This document shows positions 46,457-54,374 of a stretch of DNA of 64,000 nt, piece after piece. Under the pieces are notes generated by a model, which did not search any database, was not told the DNA's origin, and saw nothing but the letters and a program-made list of their open reading frames with translations. The translations under genes were made by a program, and so were the position numbers. Position 1 is the stretch's first letter. The number at the start of each line of letters is the position of its first letter. This stretch comes from Mesorhizobium sp. DCY119 (GTDB taxonomy: Bacteria > Pseudomonadota > Alphaproteobacteria > Rhizobiales > Rhizobiaceae), in contig NZ_CP031834.1 of assembly GCF_003590645.1 (NCBI RefSeq), positions 4,216,501 to 4,280,500 of the forward strand, written 5' to 3'.

Positions 46457-46467
46457 ATCTTGATCCT

Positions 46468-47196
46468 TCACCGGGTCTCGGCAGTTTCGGTCATGTGGGT
46501 AAGGCGCTCGATGAGCGGGGCCGGCGCAGCCTTGCGGCGCCCACGCTTCGGGTCGAGCGAACGTTCCAGAAGGAACTGTCCGGCCATGAAGATCGTCGTC
46601 AGAGCGAGATAGTAGATGCCCGCGGCCGTCAGCGCTTCGAAGTAGCGGAAGCTGGCGCTCGCGGTCTGGTTGGCAACGAGCAGCAATTCCTCAACCGCGA
46701 TGACCGATACAAGCGCGCTCGTCTTGAGCATGCCGATCATCTGGTTGCCCATCGGCGGAAGCACGATGCGGGCGGCCTGCGGTATCACGATGTAACGCAT
46801 GACCTTCGCCTTCGTCATGCCGAGAGCGAGACCGGCCGTGCGTTGGCCGGTCTTCACCGCCTGAAGGCCGGAGCGCAGGATTTCAGCCATGTAGGCGCCC
46901 TCGTTCAACGAGAGAGCGATCACCGCGCTGAGGAAGGCGGAAAGGCGGATGCCGAAGGTCGGCAAGACATTGTAGATGAAGATGATCTGGAACAGCACCG
47001 GCGTTCCACGGAACAGCCAGAGGTAGACAAGCGTCACCACCTGCAGACTGCGGATTTTCGTTTCCTGCAGCAGGGCCACGACCAGCCCTGCGAGCACGCC
47101 AAAGAACAGCGATGTTATGGTGATCAAAAGCGTGAGCACCGCACCATCGAAGAAGGTGCGCGAAAACAGATATTCGAAGACGAGTTCGAGTGACAT
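46468..47196 (-). CDS. Polar amino acid ABC transporter, permease
   Basis: A 242-residue inner-membrane permease of the His/Glu/Gln/Arg/opine (HEQR) family with about five TM segments. The family block is LYLWLFRGTPVLFQIIF and the EAA loop reads LRSGLQAVKTGQRTAGLALGMTKAKVM. There is only one permease gene, so it may form a homodimer. It lies directly between the binding-protein and ATPase genes. Confidence 0.95.
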   Translation of the reverse strand: MSLELVFEYLFSRTFFDGAVLTLLITITSLFFGVLAGLVVALLQETKIRSLQVVTLVYLWLFRGTPVLFQIIFIYNVLPTFGIRLSAFLSAVIALSLNEGAYMAEILRSGLQAVKTGQRTAGLALGMTKAKVMRYIVIPQAARIVLPPMGNQMIGMLKTSALVSVIAVEELLLVANQTASASFRYFEALTAAGIYYLALTTIFMAGQFLLERSLDPKRGRRKAAPAPLIERLTHMTETAETR

Positions 47197-47227
47197 TCGC
47201 GCTCCTTTTTCTTTGTCTGGTGTTGGA

Positions 47228-48037
47228 TCAGTTGAAGATGGAAACCGTTGCGGGCAGCTTCCATTTCTCGATCAGGCTCTTGTAGGTGCCGTCCGCGACG
47301 ATTTCCGCGAGCGCTGCTTTCAGCGATTCCTGCATCTGCGTGTCGCCCTTGCGGGTCGCAATGCCGATATTGGTGTTTGCTTCGAATTCCTCGCCGACCG
47401 TCTCATAGACGTCGGGCAAGGCACCCAGCAGCACAACAGCGCCCGGTGTCGAGTCGAAGGTCGCATCGGCGCGGCCCTGGCGAAGCGTCAGTGCCGAATC
47501 CTGCGCGGTCGGCATCGTCAGAACCTTGATGCCGTCCAGCCCCTTGTCGGTGCAACGCTTGTCATCAGCGCGCGCCTGGCTTTCCTGGATGCCGCCCAGC
47601 GTCACCGAGATCGTCTTGCCGCAAAGCGAGTCGTCGCGGCCGGTGACCTTCGACGGGTTGCCCTTCTGAACGATGACCTGGTTGCCGATCTTCAAATAGG
47701 GAACGAAGTCGACCTGCTCGGAGCGCTGCGGGTTGATGTACATCGCGGAATTGATGATATCGATCCGCCCTCCGCTCAGCGCCGGTATCAGGCCCTTGAA
47801 CTCCATATTCGATGCCTTGGCTTCGGCGCCGAGTTTCTTGGCAAGCGCGCCGATCAGGTCAATGTCGAAGCCCGTCAATTGTCCATCCTTCTGGAATTCG
47901 AATGGGGCGAAAGTAGCAGCGACGCCATAGTTGACGGCGCCAGCCTCCACGAGACCCTCTTTCGGAAGCTCTGCAGCGATGGTCGGGGCGGTTGCGAAAA
48001 GCGGCAGGATAGCTGCGGCCAGCAAATATCTAAACAT
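47228..48037 (-). CDS. Polar amino acid ABC transporter, periplasmic substrate-binding protein (family 3)
   Basis: A 269-residue periplasmic binding protein with a signal peptide (YLLAAAILPLFATAPTIAA, cleaved near AAE). It has family-3 marks: NYGVAATFAPFEFQKDGQLTGFDIDL, then INPQRSEQVDFVPYL, whose Arg normally holds the ligand alpha-carboxylate. This points to an amino-acid-like ligand. First gene of the seven-gene operon and divergent from the GntR regulator. Confidence 0.93.
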   Translation of the reverse strand: MFRYLLAAAILPLFATAPTIAAELPKEGLVEAGAVNYGVAATFAPFEFQKDGQLTGFDIDLIGALAKKLGAEAKASNMEFKGLIPALSGGRIDIINSAMYINPQRSEQVDFVPYLKIGNQVIVQKGNPSKVTGRDDSLCGKTISVTLGGIQESQARADDKRCTDKGLDGIKVLTMPTAQDSALTLRQGRADATFDSTPGAVVLLGALPDVYETVGEEFEANTNIGIATRKGDTQMQESLKAALAEIVADGTYKSLIEKWKLPATVSIFN

Positions 48038-48335
48038 GTCAGTTCCCTTTCTCTGGATAAGTTATTGCTCTTTTTGAGAACAAACATACAATCTTGAAAA
48101 AATGGAAGTCAAGCGGAAATCGGTCAGGCGAAGCCAGCCCACAATCTGCTCGATAAACGAGCTATCACGGCATAAACTGCAAAAAACACAGGCAAAATTC
48201 GAGAAATCTCGAGGCTTATCGACCGTCACTGTTTGTTTTTTTGGCAAGGCGTACAGCTTTCACACCGCACCTTCTTGTACGATTGACGGAAATCATTGTA
48301 TGAATATACGGTAGAAAATACGAAAGTGAGCACGC
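48038..48335. promoter_or_regulatory. Divergent promoter region, transporter operon / GntR regulator
   Basis: A 298-bp relatively AT-rich spacer without a gene. CATTGTATG at 48294-48302, next to a GTAT-GAAT-ATAC palindrome, lies 33 bp before the GntR start. A second copy in inverse orientation (CATACAATC, 48085-48093) lies 48 bp before the binding-protein start. These are candidate GntR operators; a third related site lies at 39994-40002. Confidence 0.5.
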
Positions 48336-49226
48336 ATGGTCAGCAGTCCGCGCCAGAATCGCTACCGTCTGGCAAATCAGATTCTGGAAATTGCGCGGGA
48401 CGCCCGTTTCGAACCCGGACATCGCCTGCGCGAGCAGCAATTGGGCGACATGCTCGGCGTTTCGCGCACACCGGTGCGCGCAGCTCTCTCCCTGCTGGCG
48501 GAACGCGGCATTGTCGAAGCCAAGAAGAACCACGGATTTCTGCTGACCGCCCGCCCGGAAGAATTGCACCGGCTCGAGGTCGAGGTACCGACAACGGCCG
48601 ACCAGGATCTCTATACAAGAATCGTCGAGGACCGGCTTTCAGGCCGCCTGTCAGAGACATTCACCCAGACCCAGATTCTCCAGCGCTACGACGTCGACAG
48701 AACGCTGCTGCTCAGAACCCTGACCCATCTCGTAAGCGATGGCCTTTTGGCCAGAAGCAGCGGCAGGGGCTGGACGTTCCTGCCCACGCTCGACACGCAG
48801 ATGGCGCTTCGAAACAGCTATAATTTCCGCAGGACGATCGAGCCGGCGGGCATCATGCTCGAGACTTTCCGGTCGGATGCGGCAGCACTTGAGCGCTCGC
48901 GCATGCATCATCTCTATCTGGAAGCGCATCCGGACATCAGCGCGCTCGACCCACGCCAGCTGTTCGACACCGATGCCCAGTTCCATGAGATGATTGCGGA
49001 ATTCAGCGGCAACGTGTTCTTCCAGCAGGCCATCCAGCAACAGAACAGACTGCGCAGGCTTCTCGAATTCGGCGGCTACACCAATCGAAGGCGCGTGCGC
49101 GACTGGTGCCGCGAGCATGTCATGATCATCGACGCAATCGCATCCGAAGACCGGGCCAGAGCCGCAACACTGATGAACGAACACCTCAACGCGGCACTGG
49201 CCTCAGCGCCGAAATATGGCGGCTAG
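48336..49226 (+). CDS. GntR-family regulator with two winged-helix domains and FCD-type effector domain
   Basis: A 296-residue regulator. Residues 12-70 are a GntR winged helix (EQQLGDMLGVSRTPVRAALSLL, then the wing AKKNHGFLL). Residues about 91-149 repeat the same pattern (TQTQILQRYDVDRTLLLRTLTHL with a GRGWTF wing), so there are two tandem DNA-binding-like domains. The rest resembles the FCD helical effector domain (AQFHEMIAEFSGNVFFQQAIQQ, EHVMIIDAIASEDRARA). It is divergent from the transporter operon and probably represses it until the imported compound or a product binds. Confidence 0.88.
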   Translation: MVSSPRQNRYRLANQILEIARDARFEPGHRLREQQLGDMLGVSRTPVRAALSLLAERGIVEAKKNHGFLLTARPEELHRLEVEVPTTADQDLYTRIVEDRLSGRLSETFTQTQILQRYDVDRTLLLRTLTHLVSDGLLARSSGRGWTFLPTLDTQMALRNSYNFRRTIEPAGIMLETFRSDAAALERSRMHHLYLEAHPDISALDPRQLFDTDAQFHEMIAEFSGNVFFQQAIQQQNRLRRLLEFGGYTNRRRVRDWCREHVMIIDAIASEDRARAATLMNEHLNAALASAPKYGG

Positions 49227-49367
49227 AACGGCTCACTTCTCGCAGAATGCCGGTCGATATTGGCAGACACTCTCCTGATATCCCCAAGGACCGCCCATTT
49301 CCGGGGCGATGGCGGCACCTACTATGGTAGCCGGCAACCGTAGCTTTGCAGCATAGTCCACGATCTG

Positions 49368-49475
49368 GAATCGATGCCAACGGAAGTTGCGTAACGCTGC
49401 CGAACGATGCTGCGCGCCACGTGTAGCGCGCAACTTCAGTTGGCGAGTTTGCGCAACTTCAGTTGGCATCGATTC
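49368..49475. repeat. Imperfect 25-bp inverted repeat with an internal direct copy
   Basis: The segment 49368-49392 matches the reverse complement of 49451-49475 at 23 of 25 positions. A 17-bp core (GCGCAACTTCAGTTGGC) also occurs directly at 49428-49444 and 49451-49467, 23 bp apart. It sits in the 271-bp gene-free stretch (49227-49497) between the GntR gene and the prophage cargo, so it may mark the prophage boundary or a small mobile element remnant. No tRNA gene is seen here. Confidence 0.65.
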
Positions 49476-49497
49476 ATCGACCGAAACGCAGCTCCGA

Positions 49498-50352
49498 TTA
49501 TCCAATATCGGTCTCAGCTTTGGATTCGAAGGACGTTACGAGGTCTTTTGCGCTCGATACCAAGCCCTTTAGGTGCTCGAGCCCAAGCAGCCGCGCGTCA
49601 AGCTTGACCCTTTCTGAGGCCTTTGCCACTGTTTCCAGAAGTGCGTCGAGTACCTCTAACTCGTCTTGAAGCCGCGACGAGAGGGCGAACGGTACAGAGA
49701 TGATCTCGAGTCCCTCCGGAAGGGCTTCGAGCTTAAGGGCATGCAACCAAACTACTAGTTTCTTGCGGTGCTCTTGGATGTTCCGCTCGCGATCTGATCC
49801 AAACTCCTGGCTCCCACTACGGATGGAACCGTCCGATAGCTTGGCTTTAATGGCTCCCGCGCTACCCCTAATTACGTCTTCCAAGGTATCAAGAAGCCGC
49901 TGAAAATCGGCCTCGACAATTTCGGTTTGGCGTTCAATCCATTCTGACTTCATGATTTCTGTTTGAGCGAAGATATGTTCGGCCTGTTTCCGCGCCTCGG
50001 ATACTTGGGCCTCCGCAACATTGCGATTTAACTCAAATTCTTTGCGTGTCAGCGCGAGTTCACGCCGCTGTTCGCGCAATTCCGCTGCCTGGACCAAAAC
50101 TGCGGCTACGAGCCAGATAAAAGCAACAGGTGCGAAGGCACCTGCCAGGTAATCGCCCAACTCATTCGCTGAGAGGCAGTTGAAGGTACGTTCGAGGACG
50201 TTACCATTTTCAGTTGCGCATGGTCTCGCTCGAGCCGTTAGGAACCACAAAGCCAAGGCGTAGGCGACGGTGAGACCTGACGCGATCAGTACCCAAGGAC
50301 TGCCCTTGGCGTCATTAGCTTTTTTTGGCTCCAAAGATGCTCCGTCACTCAT
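49498..50352 (-). CDS. Membrane-anchored coiled-coil protein, unknown function
   Basis: A protein of about 284 residues with two hydrophobic segments near the N-terminus (WVLIASGLTVAYALALWFL and a second at YLAGAFAPVAFIWLVAAVLV). A charged coiled coil (AAELREQRRELALTRKEFELN onward) and a helical cytoplasmic domain follow. The ATG at 50352 has AGGGGG upstream at a good distance, so the longer in-frame extension is rejected. I do not recognise a named family. It is the last gene before the likely prophage boundary, in the same direction as the tail genes, and looks like cargo. Confidence 0.75.
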   Translation of the reverse strand: MSDGASLEPKKANDAKGSPWVLIASGLTVAYALALWFLTARARPCATENGNVLERTFNCLSANELGDYLAGAFAPVAFIWLVAAVLVQAAELREQRRELALTRKEFELNRNVAEAQVSEARKQAEHIFAQTEIMKSEWIERQTEIVEADFQRLLDTLEDVIRGSAGAIKAKLSDGSIRSGSQEFGSDRERNIQEHRKKLVVWLHALKLEALPEGLEIISVPFALSSRLQDELEVLDALLETVAKASERVKLDARLLGLEHLKGLVSSAKDLVTSFESKAETDIG

Positions 50353-50426
50353 GCTGCCCCCTAGTTCGCGCGTCGAATTCTCTATCCACTGTGCCCATAA
50401 ACGTCTTCTTGGAAGGAACAAATCAC

Positions 50427-50882
50427 TCAATCGCACCAGCTCTGACGACGACCTGTCCACTGCCGCGCAAGACCTTCCTCGACCAGCATCGCGCCGACGC
50501 TGACACCATCGATCTCAATCACCGCCAGCGTGCGACCGTGCCGGTCGACAAGCCTGCCGTCGAGCGGATCGCCTCGCTTGATCTCGAATGCGCCTGGGCC
50601 GAGCAACTCGGCCAGGCGGTCGGCGGCAGCGGCCGCACCCACGCGCTCCCGTTCGCACCGTGCTTCCGTTTCGGGCGTGTCGATGTCCGCCAGCCTGATC
50701 TTTTCGCCTTGAATCCAGACGGTATCGCCATCAACGACGCAAGTGTGCCGCTTTGAACTCGAACATAGCTCGAAGGCCGCCGCTGGCGAAGCCAACGCAC
50801 CGACCAAAGCAATGCTCAATAGGGTGATTCCGACCTGGAGGCGGTTACGATCAGATAAAATCGAATCGCTTAGAGCCGCCAC
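50427..50882 (-). CDS. Thermonuclease-like (SNase-family) protein
   Basis: About 151 residues, with a hydrophobic signal-like segment (ITLLSIALVGALASPAAA) and a staphylococcal-nuclease fold: TCVVDGDTVWIQGEKIRLADIDTPETEARC, then LVDRHGRTLAVIEIDGVSVGAMLVEEGLARQW. The Asp pair and Glu of the active site are visible in VVDGDT and DTPETE. It is probably exported. Start uncertain: GTG 50882 has AGAGGG upstream; an ATG at 50948 would overlap the upstream gene. Role in the prophage cargo unknown. Confidence 0.82.
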   Translation of the reverse strand: MAALSDSILSDRNRLQVGITLLSIALVGALASPAAAFELCSSSKRHTCVVDGDTVWIQGEKIRLADIDTPETEARCERERVGAAAAADRLAELLGPGAFEIKRGDPLDGRLVDRHGRTLAVIEIDGVSVGAMLVEEGLARQWTGRRQSWCD

Positions 50883-50919
50883 AAAGAACCCTCTTTGGAT
50901 CTCCGCCGTACCATATTCA

Positions 50920-52161
50920 CTATCTGCGCTGGTCGATGAGCTTTGCAATATTCCCCGATATGGACAGGTCCGGTGCGGCGTCCTCTTTCACAATCCCGTC
51001 CGCAGTAGGGCGGAATAGAGAACTGAGAACGATATGACGGTCGTCCGTGCCCTCGGTTGCCTTCTCCGCGATGAGAGCGAGGTATGTCATCACCATCGTC
51101 TCCCTTTCGCGAGCATCCATTCCCAAATGAAGCTCGCTGAGGTAGAGCCGGACCAAGACCCTTCCAGCCCAGAAGGCGACGGTCGATACCACTACGCCAA
51201 TTGTTGTCAGTATCAGGAATACAGCTGCTGGCCGTTGAACGACCTCATTATTGTGCATAACTGGCTCAGCGAACTCGAAAGCCACACACGCGAGCACCGA
51301 CAACGCAACCAGCAACGCCAACGTCGCCAGGACTGCATAATAGGTGACGATAGTTTGGAGCCCTTTTGCCTTTCCTTCATGCTTTGACGCTTTGTTGCTC
51401 CAGTATTCGACCGGAGCCTTCAAAGCCATTTGTTCGCGATAAGCCGCCTCGACAGCCTTAAGGTCCGAGATTGCCGTTGAAATGTCCGATACGGCCTTCG
51501 ACTTTTGCACTCTTCGTCGTGAAGCCGCCCAACGGGTGAGGACCGTCTGCCGTTTCTGCGCCTGACCAAGCAACGCTGCCGTCGATGCGGCAAGTTCGTT
51601 GTAGTTTTGATGGTCGGTTTCCGCCTGCGCCCGGAAGCGCTTGCTGACCGCATCCATTGCACTCTTCGCCGCGTAAGGGGTGCGCCTATTTATGCCAAGT
51701 CGATAGGTGCCAACGGCAGTTGCGGCCAACAGATGTTCGGGATCATTGGCATTGATCGAACGTTTTAAGATTATGGCCAGCGCTACCGTTGCGGCGGTAT
51801 CGCCCAAAGCCTCCCGAGTATTTCTAATAAAACTCGCATCCTCCGTCGAGCTGTGAAGAATCTGCCGGCTACCAGACGTCGGAGCGTAGAGCTGCTCGAC
51901 ATGAGCGACAAAGGCCTCCCGACTGACCGACCCATCCTGAACGCCAACGACATGCGCTCTAAGAGTTTTCAGCGAGCTGCGAGTGATATTTGGAACATCT
52001 GTCCCGGACCGGGACGCGTTCGGCTCTTCATAAATCCACTCCCAAAACTCTGTCTCTTCGTCCACAAAAGACAGCAACTCATCTGCTGTCTTGGCACGAA
52101 ACACCCCTCCGTTGTCTCCAAGGTCCCAAGACAAGAAAGGCTCTATATTTATCTCGTCCAT
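50920..52161 (-). CDS. DUF6161-type membrane protein
   Basis: A protein of about 413 residues. The N-terminal half is soluble and helical, followed by a coiled-coil stretch (DISTAISDLKAVEAAYREQMALK). Two hydrophobic segments follow (VTYYAVLATLALLVALSVLACVAF and AVFLILTTIGVVVSTVAFWAG), then the block RLYLSELHLGMDARERETMVMTYLALI, which I associate with the DUF6161 family. The ATG at 52161 (MDEINIEPFLSWDL) is preferred. The function is unknown; proteins of this kind turn up on islands and prophages. Lower GC than its neighbours suggests transfer. Confidence 0.72.
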   Translation of the reverse strand: MDEINIEPFLSWDLGDNGGVFRAKTADELLSFVDEETEFWEWIYEEPNASRSGTDVPNITRSSLKTLRAHVVGVQDGSVSREAFVAHVEQLYAPTSGSRQILHSSTEDASFIRNTREALGDTAATVALAIILKRSINANDPEHLLAATAVGTYRLGINRRTPYAAKSAMDAVSKRFRAQAETDHQNYNELAASTAALLGQAQKRQTVLTRWAASRRRVQKSKAVSDISTAISDLKAVEAAYREQMALKAPVEYWSNKASKHEGKAKGLQTIVTYYAVLATLALLVALSVLACVAFEFAEPVMHNNEVVQRPAAVFLILTTIGVVVSTVAFWAGRVLVRLYLSELHLGMDARERETMVMTYLALIAEKATEGTDDRHIVLSSLFRPTADGIVKEDAAPDLSISGNIAKLIDQRR

Positions 52162-52372
52162 ATCACGCCCCCCGACACTTCTAAGAGACGCTACTTTGAT
52201 TCCCGACACTTTGCATCGATTGTTCAATATCTGTCAGAGCAAACGTTGAATCTTGCTCATTTCAGCAGCAAGGCCCGCACGGCCTGTGATGTATGCTCGG
52301 GCGTCCGCCGACATGCCCGAAGCGGTGCATATCCGCGGTCTTGGCTTCGCTCAAGACTCGCTCACACTCCGG

Positions 52373-53308
52373 TCAAAGGACTGGCCGGTCGCTTCGTTCA
52401 AGGTGGGCAGCCTTGAGAGTTCGCCACGCATATGCCGCAGCCAGGCTGACCACTCCGTTACCGGCTGCGAGGGCGCGGTCCATCCGATCGGCCATCCCAT
52501 CAGCCAGTCCGAGAAGTTCGGGTTGAAGATCAGGTCGCCCGGCGAGTACCGCGTCCCAACGGTCAAATTCAAATGGAGCGGGAGCGAAGAGTGGAAGCGA
52601 TACGCCCCGAACCGGCCCGCGCCGCAGGCCTTCATGATCAGGTAGATCATCGTCCACGCCCTGGCGACCTTGCCGAGCGCCAACTGACTGCCCGTCTCGT
52701 CCGGATCGTCCCTGAAGCGCAGGCCCGTCGAAGACATCTCGATCTGGACCTTGTTCGCATAGAGCGTCCGGGTCGGCGTAGGCCACAATGAAGAGGCGCC
52801 GCCGCAGGTGCGATGCGCCAGCTTCGAGCGCTGAAAACAGGCCTGCTTTGACCGCGTAGCCCATTTCCCGAAGGTCTCGGCAGACTTCGGCGGCGCCCAG
52901 ATCGAGATGGCCCTCGACGTTTTCGAAAAAACACCAGACTGGCCGCACCTCCTCGACGATGCGGCGGATCGACGGCCAGAGATGCCGGGGGTCGTCGGCA
53001 CCCTTTCGCCGGCCAGCGAAGGAGAAGGGTTGGCATGGATATCCGCCAGCGACGAGATGAACCTTGCCGCGCCACGGTCGGCCGTCGAAGCTGGTAACAT
53101 CGTCCCAGACAGGCGCGTGATCCAGCGCCTGGTCCTCCATCCGGGCCACGAGGGTCGCCGCCGCGTAGGCTTCCCGCTCGACGAAACAGACAGTTCGATA
53201 TCCGGGTTCTGCGATATGGAGGCCAAGCTCCAGTCCGCCAACGCCGGCGCAGAGCGCGATTCCTGTGAGTTGATCATTTCCGGGGGGAGATAGAGCCACA
53301 CGAGACAT
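52373..53308 (-). CDS. C5-cytosine DNA methyltransferase (Dcm-like)
   Basis: A 311-residue m5C methyltransferase. Motif I is GIALCAGVGGLELGLHIA; motif IV with the catalytic Cys is AGGYPCQPFSFAGRRKG; motif VI is FFENVEGHLDLG; motif VIII is RRRLFIVAYAD; a motif X-like end reads MDRALAAGNGVVSLAAAY. It methylates cytosine in an unknown target, probably protecting phage DNA from host restriction. No restriction enzyme gene accompanies it. Its start lies inside the upstream Com-like gene (35-bp overlap), suggesting translational coupling. Confidence 0.93.
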   Translation of the reverse strand: MSRVALSPPGNDQLTGIALCAGVGGLELGLHIAEPGYRTVCFVEREAYAAATLVARMEDQALDHAPVWDDVTSFDGRPWRGKVHLVAGGYPCQPFSFAGRRKGADDPRHLWPSIRRIVEEVRPVWCFFENVEGHLDLGAAEVCRDLREMGYAVKAGLFSALEAGASHLRRRLFIVAYADPDALCEQGPDRDVFDGPALQGRSGRDGQSVGARQGRQGVDDDLPDHEGLRRGPVRGVSLPLFAPAPFEFDRWDAVLAGRPDLQPELLGLADGMADRMDRALAAGNGVVSLAAAYAWRTLKAAHLERSDRPVL

Positions 53309-53462
53309 CCCTTTCCAGTCGCTCTTGGCGCTCGGGTTCGGGCTCGTTTGGCCTCAAATGATTGACCGTGCCGCAGCGGCGGCACTTGATCTCGATTTCG
53401 TTGGTAGCGCCGCTCATCCTGAAGAGCAAGGCTCGGCATTTGCCGCATCGGATATCCTTCAT
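53274..53462 (-). CDS. com: Com-family zinc-finger protein (phage Mu Com-like)
   Basis: A 62-residue protein with a zinc-ribbon: IRCGKCRALLF and IKCRRCGTVNH, i.e. two CxxC pairs, then a basic/acidic tail. It matches the Com family; in phage Mu, Com binds mRNA and switches on translation of the overlapping mom DNA-modification gene. Here it overlaps the start of a cytosine methyltransferase gene by 35 bp, so an equivalent control of the methyltransferase is likely (inference). Confidence 0.88.
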   Translation of the reverse strand: MKDIRCGKCRALLFRMSGATNEIEIKCRRCGTVNHLRPNEPEPERQERLERDVSCGSISPRK

Positions 53463-53599
53463 TTCAGTTTAACCGCAGGTCGGCCACACTCCATTTGCCC
53501 GGCCGGGCAACGGGTGCGGCGGTTATCTTCGGTCATCGTCGGGCGGGCTTGGTTTGGCGATCGACCCGCCGCCGGCGCTCACGCGCCGGCCATCCGTGT

Positions 53600-54364
53600 T
53601 CAGGCGATGCGATATGATCCAGCCACGCGAATACCAATGGCGTTCGTCGAGGGCAGAATATTCGCGATCCCCATCGCCACGACGCTTGCCGCCGAACGCA
53701 CGCTGTAGAACCATATCTGGTTGGTGTTTGCCCTCGCAAAGGCGACCGCCCACCGGTCGAGTGCGTTCAACGTCACCATGCTCAGGAAGGGTGATGAACC
53801 GGGATCAAACCCAAGATCAGCGTCGTTGACGACAGGAAACGGCAATCCACCGATATAGAATTGTCCCGCAGCCGTGGTGTAGGCATTCGAATTGAACCCG
53901 ACATAAAGCCAATAGTGACAAACCCCGCCGATCAAGACGTAGCGCCCCACTTGCGCGGTATAGGTCGGAACGAAGTTGCCGGGCGTGGTGAAATTGCCCG
54001 TGGGAGTGAAATTGCCGCTTTCTCTTTTGGCCAGACCGCTATCCCAGGACGTGCCGAATGTCAGAAGGACACCTTCGTCCTCGACCCAGCAAAGCCACCC
54101 GCGTCTGGGCACAAGCTTAACCCAAGCGCCATCTGTATAGAGCGCGATGTTGTGGTCCCATCCAGCCCAGGCGCCGGTCGCGCCAGAGGCGGGTAAATAG
54201 ACGTCCCCCTCGGATGGCGTCCCCGGAGGAGCGGTCAGGTCACGGTCCTTGACCGAAAGCTGCACGATCGTGTCCAGCTTGCGCAGGCTTTCATTGACTG
54301 GAACGTGCTTCTGCGCCTGTGCCGGCGCGATCAGCGGCAAGTTGAGCTTCGTCGTCGTGGTCAT
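53600..54364 (-). CDS. DUF2793-domain phage protein
   Basis: About 254 residues. The N-terminal half carries the DUF2793 pattern: TTTTKLNLPLIAPAQAQKHVPVNESLRKLD, then VQLSVKDRDLTAPPGTPSEGDVYLP and DGAWVKLVPRRGWLCWVED. The rest is a beta-rich tail (Gly/Asn/Thr-rich, GNFTPTGNFTTPGNFVPTY). DUF2793 proteins lie at the distal end of siphovirus or GTA-like tail modules and may be fibre or tail accessory proteins. ATG 54364, 10 bp after the fibre gene. Confidence 0.82.
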   Translation of the reverse strand: MTTTTKLNLPLIAPAQAQKHVPVNESLRKLDTIVQLSVKDRDLTAPPGTPSEGDVYLPASGATGAWAGWDHNIALYTDGAWVKLVPRRGWLCWVEDEGVLLTFGTSWDSGLAKRESGNFTPTGNFTTPGNFVPTYTAQVGRYVLIGGVCHYWLYVGFNSNAYTTAAGQFYIGGLPFPVVNDADLGFDPGSSPFLSMVTLNALDRWAVAFARANTNQIWFYSVRSAASVVAMGIANILPSTNAIGIRVAGSYRIA

Positions 54365-54374
54365 AATAGCACCC

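Noticed and set aside
49227-49497. tRNA or CRISPR array near the prophage boundary
   Set aside because: No cloverleaf could be drawn, and the repeats are only two direct copies with an inverted one, not an array.
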